A DNA stretch of 31,997 nt from CAYMCQ01 sp964389025. GTDB lineage: Bacteria; Verrucomicrobiota; Verrucomicrobiia; Limisphaerales; CAYMCQ01. Each line of letters starts with the position of its first letter. Within the stretch, counting starts at the first letter, position 1. The stretch spans positions 1 through 31,997 of the forward strand of contig CAYMCQ010000044.1 in the NCBI GenBank assembly GCA_964389025.1. The letters are read 5' to 3'. This document shows positions 1 to 7,562 of this stretch, in pieces. The position numbers and the translations under genes were made by a program. Below the pieces are notes generated by a model, which saw only the letters and a program-made list of their open reading frames with translations, made no database searches and was not told the DNA's origin.

Positions 1-2
1 GC

Positions 3-608
3 AAAACACCCAATGAAATCGAAGCTTCACGCTTTGGCTTTCGTAACACCCTTTATTACCTCATGATTGCAGTGGTGGGGTTCGTCTTGTTGTGGCGGGA
101 CCGGCGGCAGTTCGCGCATTTCGTTTCGGTCGTGTCATTCGTGTTCTACGTCTGCTACACGATCTACATTTTTGTGCCGGTGGTCGGGCCGCATATCGTT
201 TATAGCAGCCTAGTGGTCGAACCGCTTCCGCATGATGTCGTTCCTTCCAGCAACATCGGCACCCCGACATCAGTTCAAGAAGCCGTGTTCTTTCAGATCA
301 TGGATTGGATTTACGATCACTTCGAGGCGGCGGGGGCGGCGTTCCCGAGCAGCCACGTCGCGGTGGCGTTGTGCACGTTGTATTTCTCGTTCCGGTATCT
401 CCGGCGCATTCGCTATATTCATTTGATCGCGGTGGTCCTGTTGTGTATCTCGACAGTGTATGGACGTTACCATTACGTGGTGGACGTGGTGGCAGGTGTG
501 GCAGTGGCGGGTGTGCTGTTACCACTTGGAAACTGGCTCTACCACAAGTTCGGCAACGGGAACCGGGAATTGAGCGGAACCCCCGAGTCCGTGGAAAATT
601 GCCGCTGA
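3..608 (+). CDS. PAP2-superfamily membrane phosphatase, 5' partial
   Basis: The frame is open from the first bases of the window, so the true start lies upstream; 201 residues are visible. Several hydrophobic segments fit a multi-pass inner-membrane protein. Two hallmark PAP2 phosphatase motifs are present: FPSSHVAVAL, where the histidine would be a catalytic base or acid, and GRYHYVVDVVAG, with the catalytic histidine and following aspartate spaced as in the third PAP2 motif. The first motif (KxxxxxxRP) is not seen and is probably cut off or degenerate. Family members remove phosphate from lipid phosphates, or act as inositol-phosphoceramide-type transferases. The long loop between membrane segments resembles the latter subgroup, but the substrate cannot be told. 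The next gene is on the opposite strand, ending 52 bp away. Confidence 0.85.
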   Translation, partial: KTPNEIEASRFGFRNTLYYLMIAVVGFVLLWRDRRQFAHFVSVVSFVFYVCYTIYIFVPVVGPHIVYSSLVVEPLPHDVVPSSNIGTPTSVQEAVFFQIMDWIYDHFEAAGAAFPSSHVAVALCTLYFSFRYLRRIRYIHLIAVVLLCISTVYGRYHYVVDVVAGVAVAGVLLPLGNWLYHKFGNGNRELSGTPESVENCR

Positions 609-660
609 TTCTCGCGCCGAGGGGCTGATACAGTATCGAGAGGATGGCTGGCGGGAAAGA

Positions 661-1794
661 TCACACCTCGCGCTCGTAAATCCGATACGTCTTGTAAACC
701 CTTCCGCCGAATGGTTCGAGCAACCGGCGCATCGGCAAGTTGTCCTCCAGCACCCAGGAAGCTTCCGCCTCTTTGATTCCGAGTCGCAGCCCTGTTGCCA
801 GACCTTCCGCCAGCATCACTGCTTCTATGCCGCGGTTGCGATATTCCTCCTTCACACCCAGAATGATCACCCGGCATCGGGTTGGAACCTTGCAGCCGAG
901 TGCGTAAGGGAGCAGCCCAAGAAGTTTTGGTGTCCACAACCGACCCCGCAGCGGCTTGAGGGCCTCGTTGTAGTCCGGCAGGGCCAGCATGAACCCGATC
1001 GCCTCGCCCGGTTTCTCCGCGATCCAGACCAAGCCTTCCTGCAAAAGCGTTTTGAGCCGGGACGCCAGGAAATCAATCTCTGCTCCTGTCATCGGGACAA
1101 ATCCCCAGTTGTTTTGCCACGCGGCGTTATAGACTTCCTTTATCTTGTCGAGATCGGCAGCGAGCGTCCGGTGGCGCACGGGTTTGAAGTGAAGTTCAGG
1201 ATTCCGCCGGCGGGTCTGACTTGCAATGCGCCGCAATCGTTCGAGGGGGCACTTCGCCACATCAATGTGAAACGCCAGCAGATTCTTTGCGGTCGAGAAA
1301 CCTTCCGCCTGGATCAACTCCTCGTAGTAAGGCGGGTTGTAGGTCATCATCAACTGCGGCGGGGAATCGAAGCCGTCCACCAGCAGTCCGCACTCCTCGT
1401 TGGTCGTGGGGTTCATCGGCCCAAGCACGTGGCACGCGCCCAGTTGTCGCGCCCAGTCAAACGCCGCAGCGAACAATTGCCGGCCCGTTGGCGCAGCGTT
1501 CTCGCACTCAAAAAACCCGAAGAAGGCGGCACGATCCTGGTTCGACTGATTGTAACTCCGGTCGAAGATGCCTGCGATGCGCCCCACGTCGCAGCCGTTG
1601 CGCGTTGCGATCCAGAGTTGCATCTCGGCGTGCTGAAACAGCGGATTGGCTTCCGAAAAAACTTTGCGCGCGTCCAGGAGCATTGGCGCGACCCAGTGCG
1701 GGTCGTCGCGATAGATGCCATAGCTGACTTCGAGGAAGCGGTTGACGTTGTGCGCCGCACGCGAGAGGGATATTACATGCAGAGCGTGGCCCAT
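661..1794 (-). CDS. GNAT-like N-acetyltransferase (YghO-like), 377 aa
   Basis: The protein is soluble, with no signal peptide or membrane segment. The N-terminal half carries the conserved block YRDDPHWVAP and later LGPMNPTTNEECGLLVDGF, which I associate with the YghO-like family of large GNAT-related proteins. The C-terminal third (about residues 290-370) has a GNAT-like acetyl-CoA region, with VIILGVKEEYRNRGIEAVML resembling the motif A segment (R/Q-x-x-G-x-G/A). The acceptor is unknown. The start chosen is the ATG giving MGHALHVISL; no clear Shine-Dalgarno precedes it. It is transcribed divergently from the fumarase subunit gene and convergently with the PAP2 gene. The GNAT fold assignment is fairly safe; the specific function is not. 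Confidence 0.75.
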   Translation of the reverse strand: MGHALHVISLSRAAHNVNRFLEVSYGIYRDDPHWVAPMLLDARKVFSEANPLFQHAEMQLWIATRNGCDVGRIAGIFDRSYNQSNQDRAAFFGFFECENAAPTGRQLFAAAFDWARQLGACHVLGPMNPTTNEECGLLVDGFDSPPQLMMTYNPPYYEELIQAEGFSTAKNLLAFHIDVAKCPLERLRRIASQTRRRNPELHFKPVRHRTLAADLDKIKEVYNAAWQNNWGFVPMTGAEIDFLASRLKTLLQEGLVWIAEKPGEAIGFMLALPDYNEALKPLRGRLWTPKLLGLLPYALGCKVPTRCRVIILGVKEEYRNRGIEAVMLAEGLATGLRLGIKEAEASWVLEDNLPMRRLLEPFGGRVYKTYRIYEREV

Positions 1795-2092
1795 TTCAAC
1801 AATTCGGGATCTGCTGTCTCGTGGGTTGCGGTTTCACTTCGTCATTCTTGGAGATCCATCGTCAACCGTCAATGTCATGCGAGAAGTCGCGGCAAGAGAG
1901 CTTTGGCTTCGCGTGAAGGTGACGACGGATCTCGGGCAGCTTTTCATGCCATCGTCTGTGTGGCAGTTCGACTGGCGAGACGCGGCAATGGCGCATTTCC
2001 AGATTGATCCGAAGGAGTATTATCAGGCATTGAGACAAGCTACGGATTCAGTTCGCTGGACTTTGGCCCTGGTTTGGATTGAAATGCCTGTC
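1795..2092. other. Intergenic region between divergent genes, with an open frame
   Basis: This 298-bp stretch separates the minus-strand GNAT-like gene from the plus-strand fumarase subunit and should hold both promoters, but I see no convincing -35/-10 pair. On the plus strand it stays open in the same frame as the fumarase gene. The translation includes a tryptophan-rich segment, MAHFQIDPKEYYQAL and following, which does not resemble a fumarase. It could be a lineage-specific N-terminal extension, a decayed gene remnant or chance. Confidence 0.4.
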
Positions 2093-2668
2093 ATGACGAA
2101 GTTAAGCTTTTCATTCACGGAAGAAAAAATCCGCGCGCTCAAAGTCGGCGATGAGGTTCTGATTTCCGGCGTCGTGTTCACTGGGCGCGACGCTGTTCAC
2201 AAATATTTGCACGAGGGCGGGGCGCTGCCGCCGGAAGTGAAGTTGCGCGACGGGATTCTGTATCATTGCGGTCCGGTGATGATGAAGCAGGACGATGGCT
2301 CGTGGAAATGCACCGCCGCCGGCCCGACCACATCTATCCGCGAAGAACCGTATCAATGGCAGATCATCCGCGATTTCGGGATTCGCGGCGTCATCGGCAA
2401 GGGCGGCATGGGCGACCGCACGCTCGCGGCGTGCAAGGAACATGGCTGCGTGTATCTGCACGCAGTCGGCGGCGCGGCGCAAGTGCTGGCCGAGTGTATC
2501 AAGAAGGTGCGCAATGTTTACTTCCTCGAAAAGTTCGGTTCACCGGAAGCCATCTGGGAACTTGATGTCGTGGATTTTCCGGCCGTGGTGACGATTGATG
2601 CGCACGGCAATTCGCTGCACAAGGAAATCTTTGCCAAGAGTCAGGCGGCGCTGGCGGAGCGGCTGTAA
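2093..2668 (+). CDS. Class I fumarate hydratase, beta-type subunit
   Basis: This 191-aa protein matches the C-terminal (beta) part of [4Fe-4S] class I fumarases and the L-tartrate dehydratase beta subunit. Seen: LKVGDEVLISGVVFTGRDAVHK near the N-terminus, then YHCGPVM, AAGPTTSIRE, GIRGVIGKGGMGD and the C-terminal DVVDFPAVVTIDAHGN. The family reaction is reversible hydration of fumarate to malate (or dehydration of a related hydroxy-dicarboxylate) in the cytoplasm, with the alpha subunit holding the iron-sulfur cluster. No alpha-subunit gene adjoins it, so a partner must be elsewhere if the enzyme works. The ATG at 2093 gives the usual N-terminus; an ATG at 2084 is also possible, and the frame stays open back to 1742. 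Fumarase and tartrate dehydratase cannot be separated from this subunit alone. Confidence 0.88.
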   Translation: MTKLSFSFTEEKIRALKVGDEVLISGVVFTGRDAVHKYLHEGGALPPEVKLRDGILYHCGPVMMKQDDGSWKCTAAGPTTSIREEPYQWQIIRDFGIRGVIGKGGMGDRTLAACKEHGCVYLHAVGGAAQVLAECIKKVRNVYFLEKFGSPEAIWELDVVDFPAVVTIDAHGNSLHKEIFAKSQAALAERL

Positions 2669-2768
2669 TTCTCGAACGCTGCCAACGCCTTTTAGTTTTC
2701 CCTCAACGAACCAAGAAAAGCTATTTCCTTTTCTTTCCGATCATTGCCTTTATCCTGCCGCGCTCTGG

Positions 2769-2804
2769 TTTTAGATTAAGATTACGATTAAGTAAAAGAT
2801 TACG
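2769..2804 (+). repeat. Degenerate hexanucleotide tandem array upstream of lepA
   Basis: Six consecutive 6-bp units (TTTTAG, ATTAAG, ATTACG, ATTAAG, TAAAAG, ATTACG) end 11 bp before the lepA start codon. The consensus is ATTAAG/ATTACG. The array is much richer in A+T than its flanks and occupies the place where a promoter -10 region and ribosome-binding site would be expected; no other Shine-Dalgarno is visible. Confidence 0.6.
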
Positions 2805-2815
2805 AGTCAGCTACA

Positions 2816-4606
2816 ATGGACGCACCGCACATCAGAAATTTCAGCATCATCGCCCACATTGACCACGGGAAGACGACGTTGTCAGACCGCTTGCTGCATC
2901 GCACGGGCACGATTGCCACGCGCGACATGGAGGCGCAACTCCTTGACTCGATGGATTTGGAGCGCGAACGCGGCATCACCATCAAAGCGCATCCCGTAAC
3001 GATGCTTTACAAGAGCAGGGCAGGGGAGGCGTATGAATTGAACCTGATTGATACGCCGGGGCACGTGGATTTCACCTACGAAGTGTCGCGCAGTTTGAGC
3101 GCGTGCGAAGGGGCGTTGCTTATCGTGGACGCGGCGCAAGGTGTGGAGGCGCAGACGGTCGCGAATCTGCATCTCGCGATGAAGCAGAACCTCACCATCA
3201 TTCCGGTGATCAACAAAATTGATTTGCCGCACGCGGACGTGGCGCTGGCGAAGAAGCAATTGGAGGACATTCTGGCAATTCCTGCGGAATTGGCGATTCT
3301 TGCGAGCGCAAAGGAAGGGATTGGCATCGAGGAAATTTTGGAGGCCATCGTAGCTAGGATTCCCGCGCCGACGCCGTCGGGTGCGGCGAGTTTGCAGGCG
3401 TTGGTGTTCGATTCATTTTTCGACACTTACAAGGGTGTGGTGACGCACGTGCGGGTTTTCAATGGCGAGCTGAAGGCGGGAATGCAGGTGAAGCTTTTGC
3501 ACTCCGGAAAAAATGTCGAGGTGAAGGAAGTCGGCAGTTTTAATCCGAAGCCTTACGTCCGCGAAAAACTTGAAGTGGGCGAGACAGGTTATATCACCGC
3601 CAACATCAAACACCCGAAGGAAACGAAGATGGGCGACACGTTGACCGACGCGCGCAATCCGTCGCCGGCGTTGGCGGGTTTCAAGGAAATTCATCCGATG
3701 GTGTTCAGCGGGATTTATCCGATCAACACTGCGGACTACGAACACCTCAAGGTCAACATGGCGAAGTTGCAGTTGAACGACTCGGCCTTTATTTATTCAT
3801 CGGAGACGAGCGTAGCGCTGGGTTTTGGTTTTCGTTGCGGCTTTCTTGGTTTGCTGCACATGGAAATTGTGCAGGAGCGGCTGCGCCGCGAATACGACAT
3901 GGACATCATCGCCACGTATCCGAGCGTGGTCTATCGCGTGACGTTGACGGACGGGAAGGTGAAGGAGATTGATAACCCGGTGTTCATGCCGGAGCCGAAT
4001 TACATTGAGCGGATCGAGGAGCCGATGGTCAAAGGCTTCGTGATTTGCCCGAACGAATACATCGGCGACCTGATGGCGTTGATCGCCGAGAAGCGCGGCA
4101 CGCTTGACCACACCGAAACGCTCGACGCGCGCCGCGTGATGTTGACGAGCCGGCTGCCGCTGAACGAGATTTTGATTGATTTCCACGACCGCATCAAGAG
4201 CATCACCCGCGGCTTCGGCTCGATGGATTATGAATATGACGGTTACGGCGAATCGGACATGATCAAACTCGACATGCTGGTGAACAGCGAACCGCTCGAT
4301 GCGTTTTCGTGCATCGTGCACCGCTCGAAGGCAGAGGGCAGGGGACGCGCGCTGGCTGCGAAGTTGAAAGAAGTCATCCCGCGACAGCAGTATCAAGTGA
4401 AGATACAGGCTTGCATCGGCGGAAAAATCATCGCTTCAGAATCCGTAAGCGCGTTCCGTAAGGACGTGACAGCAAAATGTTACGGCGGCGACATCACGCG
4501 CAAACGAAAACTTTTGGAGAAACAAAAAGAAGGCAAGAAGCGGATGAAATCAATCGGCAACGTGAACATCCCGCAGGAAGCGTTTATTGAAGTGTTGAAG
4601 GCATGA
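2816..4606 (+). CDS. lepA: Elongation factor 4 (LepA), ribosomal back-translocase GTPase
   Basis: At 596 aa it is full length for LepA (about 600). GTPase motifs are intact: G1 AHIDHGKTT, G2 region ERGITI, G3 DTPGHVDF, G4 NKID. Domain order is the G domain (about 1-180), domain II, the EF-G-like domains III and V (GFGFRCGFLGLLHMEIVQERL is a typical LepA segment), and the unique LepA C-terminal domain with YQVKIQACIGGKIIASE and AKCYGGDITRKRKLLEKQKEGKKRMK. LepA binds stalled or mistranslocated ribosomes, and a role in initiation or biogenesis has also been reported. The ATG chosen matches the family N-terminus (APHIRNFSIIAHIDHGK-like). It is followed by lepB, a neighbourhood found in many bacteria. 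Confidence 0.98.
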   Translation: MDAPHIRNFSIIAHIDHGKTTLSDRLLHRTGTIATRDMEAQLLDSMDLERERGITIKAHPVTMLYKSRAGEAYELNLIDTPGHVDFTYEVSRSLSACEGALLIVDAAQGVEAQTVANLHLAMKQNLTIIPVINKIDLPHADVALAKKQLEDILAIPAELAILASAKEGIGIEEILEAIVARIPAPTPSGAASLQALVFDSFFDTYKGVVTHVRVFNGELKAGMQVKLLHSGKNVEVKEVGSFNPKPYVREKLEVGETGYITANIKHPKETKMGDTLTDARNPSPALAGFKEIHPMVFSGIYPINTADYEHLKVNMAKLQLNDSAFIYSSETSVALGFGFRCGFLGLLHMEIVQERLRREYDMDIIATYPSVVYRVTLTDGKVKEIDNPVFMPEPNYIERIEEPMVKGFVICPNEYIGDLMALIAEKRGTLDHTETLDARRVMLTSRLPLNEILIDFHDRIKSITRGFGSMDYEYDGYGESDMIKLDMLVNSEPLDAFSCIVHRSKAEGRGRALAAKLKEVIPRQQYQVKIQACIGGKIIASESVSAFRKDVTAKCYGGDITRKRKLLEKQKEGKKRMKSIGNVNIPQEAFIEVLKA

Positions 4607-4610
4607 TATG

Positions 4611-4745
4611 AAGCACCAAACACCAGGCACCAAGCGCCAGAGAAAGTTCAAGCTCCAAACATCAAATGTGCGGAGTAGCGATGAATTTTTTTGTAGCTTG
4701 AGGTTTGAAGTTTCTCTGGAGCTTGGATGTTGGAGCTTGGAGCTT
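4611..4745. repeat. Imperfect inverted repeat built of heptad arrays, lepA-lepB spacer
   Basis: The left arm (4611-4651) includes four 7-bp units at 4614-4641 of CACCAAG type (CACCAAA, CACCAGG, CACCAAG, CGCCAGA). The right arm (4705-4745) ends in four 7-bp units at 4718-4745 of GGAGCTT type (GGAGCTT, GGATGTT, GGAGCTT, GGAGCTT). The reverse complement of the right arm aligns with the left arm over 41 positions with about 32 matches, including AGAGAAA next to the heptads. The spacer is about 53 bp and A+T-rich. The right arm ends two bases before the lepB ATG and supplies its only Shine-Dalgarno-like sequence (GGAGC). The transcript could fold into a long imperfect hairpin. Confidence 0.75.
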
Positions 4746-4747
4746 TT

Positions 4748-5998
4748 ATGACACTACGCTGGTTCTATTCACGCACCGTCCGCCACGCAACAGCGATGCA
4801 CAAGCATGTCTGGAAATTGCTGCAGGCGCAGAAGGACATTCTCTCGCCGCAAGCAACCGACGCCATCAACGCATCGCTTGATGACATTAAAAGCGCTTTG
4901 TCCAGCGACGCGAGCAAAGCAGAGCTTGAGAAACAGATGGACAATCTGGAAAAGGCGGCAAACAAATGGTTGAAGCCATATCCACATCCAGTCTGGCGGG
5001 AGAACATCGAAGTCGCATTGGTCGCGCTTGTGATAGCCATCGGCATCCGCACATTTTTCGTTCAGCCGTTCAAAATTCCGACTGCTTCGATGCAACCAAC
5101 GCTTTTCGGCGTCATGCCATTGGACTATTCTGGCAACCAGCCGGATTTGAAAATCCCTGGTCGCGTGGAACGGTTTTTTGATTATTGGACTCACGGCAAT
5201 TCCTACGTCAACGTCGTCGCGCCCGAAGATGGAGAGCTGCAAGGCGTCAAGCAGCCGGTAAGATTTCTCCTGTTCAACTTGAAGCAGGAATTTTTGTTCA
5301 ACGGCAAGTGGCGCTCAATCTGGTTTCCTGCCGACAATCTTTTCGAGCGGGCTGGCTATCGTGTTGATCGCAGCTCTGGGGCTGTCGCGAAATACGATCC
5401 GACTACTGGCGAACCACAGCGCGCCGTTTTCCATCGAGGGGCAGACATCATTCGATTGAAAGTTGTCGCCGGCGATCATTTGTTTGTGGATCGCTTGAGC
5501 TATAATTTCTGCCGACCGAAACGCGGCGACATCATCGTGTTCGAGACGCATGATATTCCCGGCATCCAAACGCCGGACACCTACTACATTAAACGGCTAG
5601 TTGGCTTGGGTGGGGAAAACTTGAAATTGAAACAAGACTTCGAGGTCACTCGTGTTCCACGAAGCCATCGGCCCATTCCTACGGGACGCCTGGTTGTCAA
5701 TGGTGAGGAGCTTTCGGCAGGCACGCCACATTTTGAAAATCTTTATTCATTCCCCAACGCGACTCAAAAGACTTTGGTGTATCGCGAGAACGGTTACATC
5801 GGCCACGCGCTGCTTGAAGGACTAAGTCTCGGCAGTGAATTTAACGTTCGCCCAAATCACTACTTCGTGATGGGCGACAACACCATGAACAGTTCGGACT
5901 CGCGTTACTGGGGAGATTTTCCGCAGGAGAAAGTGATAGGCAAATCGTTCTTCGTTTACTGGCCGATTTCGAAACGGTTTGGCTTGGGCTACAAATAA
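4748..5998 (+). CDS. lepB: Signal peptidase I
   Basis: Type I signal peptidase (S26 family), which removes signal peptides from exported proteins at the outer face of the inner membrane. From the ATG at 4748 it is 416 aa. Residues 1-80 are a charged, probably helical cytoplasmic region; one membrane segment follows at about 85-106. The catalytic serine is S114 in PTASMQPTL and the general-base lysine is K282 in YYIKRLVGLGGE. The C-terminal GDN box is in YFVMGDNTMNSSDSRYWG. The Ser-Lys separation (168 residues, against about 55 in E. coli) shows a large inserted periplasmic region. An in-frame ATG at 4727 lies inside the repeat arm and is less likely. Partner of lepA upstream. Confidence 0.95.
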   Translation: MTLRWFYSRTVRHATAMHKHVWKLLQAQKDILSPQATDAINASLDDIKSALSSDASKAELEKQMDNLEKAANKWLKPYPHPVWRENIEVALVALVIAIGIRTFFVQPFKIPTASMQPTLFGVMPLDYSGNQPDLKIPGRVERFFDYWTHGNSYVNVVAPEDGELQGVKQPVRFLLFNLKQEFLFNGKWRSIWFPADNLFERAGYRVDRSSGAVAKYDPTTGEPQRAVFHRGADIIRLKVVAGDHLFVDRLSYNFCRPKRGDIIVFETHDIPGIQTPDTYYIKRLVGLGGENLKLKQDFEVTRVPRSHRPIPTGRLVVNGEELSAGTPHFENLYSFPNATQKTLVYRENGYIGHALLEGLSLGSEFNVRPNHYFVMGDNTMNSSDSRYWGDFPQEKVIGKSFFVYWPISKRFGLGYK

Positions 5999-6023
5999 AA
6001 GCCAGCCCAAACAGCCTTTTCTT
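5981..6023 (+). terminator. Probable rho-independent terminator after lepB
   Basis: TTGGGCT (5984-5990) pairs perfectly with AGCCCAA (6004-6010) across a 13-base loop. A further GGC/GCC pairing beyond a 3-base bulge extends the stem. A T-rich run (TTTTCTT) follows at 6017-6023. The stem overlaps the lepB stop codon and sits between convergent lepB and glgA. Confidence 0.45.
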
Positions 6024-6090
6024 GACAATCGTCAGGGAGATTAATAAGTTCGCACAATGTATATTATGCTTAGTCTATGTCTGGCCAAAC

Positions 6091-7539
6091 TCACTTATTC
6101 AGGGTGTTTCTGTAGAGATTCACAAATTGTTCACATGTTTGTTCCCAGGAAAAATCCTGCTTCATCGCGTGACGCCGGTATTGTGTCAAGAGCTTCGGAA
6201 TTCGATAAAGCGTCAGTGCTTTGCGAATCGCCTTCGCTAGTGCGCGTGAGGAATATTCACCAAACTTGATGCCGGTTGCTTTCGATTTTTTCTCAGAAAT
6301 ATCCACAACTGAGTCGTCCAACCCACCGGTGACGCGGACGACGGGAATTGTCCCGTAAATCTGGCTATACATCTGGTTGAGGCCGCATGGCTCGAATCGA
6401 GACGGCATCAGGAAAAAATCACACCCGGCTTCGATGCGGTGTGCGAACGCCTGGTCGAAGCCGATTCGCACGGCTGATTTCGTTGGGAATCGCTTGGCGA
6501 GGAGTTGATAAGCCTTTTCAAATTGCGGTGAACCACTGCCAAGCAAAACGAATTGCATTTCAGATTGAAGCATTTCTTCCAGCGCACCGAGCTGAATGTC
6601 CACTCCTTTTTGCTCCACCAGCCGCGTGATGCTGCCGAACAGCGGAGTGTCCGCCGTTACGGGCAAGCCTAGTTCCCGTTGCAGATCAAGTTTGTTAAGC
6701 GCCTTGCCGCGCAGATTGCGGGACGAGTAGGGGTGCTTGAGACAGGGATTGCCTGTTGTGTTCCATTCCTCGTAATCCACGCCATTCAAAATTCCCATGA
6801 GCGCATTTTTCCTCTTGCGCAGCAGACCGTCCAACCCGTTGCCAAATTCCTCCGTCGTAATTTCGCGCGCGTATCGCGGGCTGACGGTCGTGATGACATC
6901 GGCTAGTTGAATTCCCGCCTTCAAACAATTCAACGTTCCAAGAAATTCCACGCCGTCCCTACAAAAATAATTTTCAGGCAAATTCGTGAGTGCAAATGCC
7001 GAAGCGGGAAAAACTCCTTGATACGCGAGATTGTGAATTGTCAGGCAAGTTCGCGGAGCAGTCCCCCACCCTTCTGCCTCCTGTTGATGCTTGATCAACG
7101 CCGGCACAAGTCCCGTTTGCCAGTCGTGAACGTGAACGATCTCGGGTTGAAGCGGCAAGTAGCGCGCGAGTTGAACGATGCACTTGGAAAAAAAAACAAA
7201 GCGCTCGCCGTTGTCCCAATAGTCAGATCCGCCTTCGGAATACAAACCGGCGCGGTCAAAAAATTCAGGCGCGTGGATGAAATAAACCGTGAGCCGTTCC
7301 ACTGGTTGCAGAATCCAAACTTCAGCCTGCACACGACGCGAGCCGAGCGGCAGATCAATCCACCAATCCAATTTTTTCAGTGCGGGAAACCTTTCCCGTA
7401 TGCCTCGATACAGCGGCGTGACGACGGCGACTTCATGGCCGACACGAGCCAGAGTTTTCGACAGCGCGCCGACCATGTCCGCAAGGCCGCCGGTTTTTGA
7501 GTATGGATGGACTTCGCTGCTGGCGTGGAGGATTCTCAT
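6091..7539 (-). CDS. glgA: Glycogen synthase (ADP-glucose, GT5)
   Basis: GlgA transfers glucose from ADP-glucose to the growing alpha-1,4-glucan. At 482 aa it has normal length. The N-terminal KTGGLADM motif has the nucleotide-sugar-contacting lysine at K15. The GT-B C-terminal half shows FGSITRLVEQKGVDI and the SRFEPCGLNQMYSQIYGTIPVVRVTGGL block, which carries the conserved catalytic-site glutamate. There is no signal peptide, as expected for a cytoplasmic enzyme. The start ATG gives MRILHASSEVHPYSKTGG, the family N-terminus, and no Shine-Dalgarno is seen. It lies 23 bp downstream of serS on the same strand and is probably cotranscribed with it. No other glycogen gene is in the window. The serS-glgA gap contains CCATTCGTGGTTTA, a string I recall as common in intergenic DNA of related bacteria (from memory, unchecked). 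Confidence 0.96.
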   Translation of the reverse strand: MRILHASSEVHPYSKTGGLADMVGALSKTLARVGHEVAVVTPLYRGIRERFPALKKLDWWIDLPLGSRRVQAEVWILQPVERLTVYFIHAPEFFDRAGLYSEGGSDYWDNGERFVFFSKCIVQLARYLPLQPEIVHVHDWQTGLVPALIKHQQEAEGWGTAPRTCLTIHNLAYQGVFPASAFALTNLPENYFCRDGVEFLGTLNCLKAGIQLADVITTVSPRYAREITTEEFGNGLDGLLRKRKNALMGILNGVDYEEWNTTGNPCLKHPYSSRNLRGKALNKLDLQRELGLPVTADTPLFGSITRLVEQKGVDIQLGALEEMLQSEMQFVLLGSGSPQFEKAYQLLAKRFPTKSAVRIGFDQAFAHRIEAGCDFFLMPSRFEPCGLNQMYSQIYGTIPVVRVTGGLDDSVVDISEKKSKATGIKFGEYSSRALAKAIRKALTLYRIPKLLTQYRRHAMKQDFSWEQTCEQFVNLYRNTLNK

Positions 7540-7562
7540 TGATAAACCACGAATGGACGCGC

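Noticed and set aside
1114..2007. Long plus-strand open frame (297 codons) opposite the GNAT-like gene
   Set aside because: Its amino-acid pattern is that of an antisense shadow, and the minus-strand frame contains recognisable family motifs.
6022..6065. TTGACA (6022-6027) followed by A+T-rich DNA that resembled a promoter for an antisense or small RNA
   Set aside because: The hexamer at the correct 17-base spacing is a poor -10 (TAAGTT), and the better TATATT is 32 bases away; no RNA structure was seen downstream.
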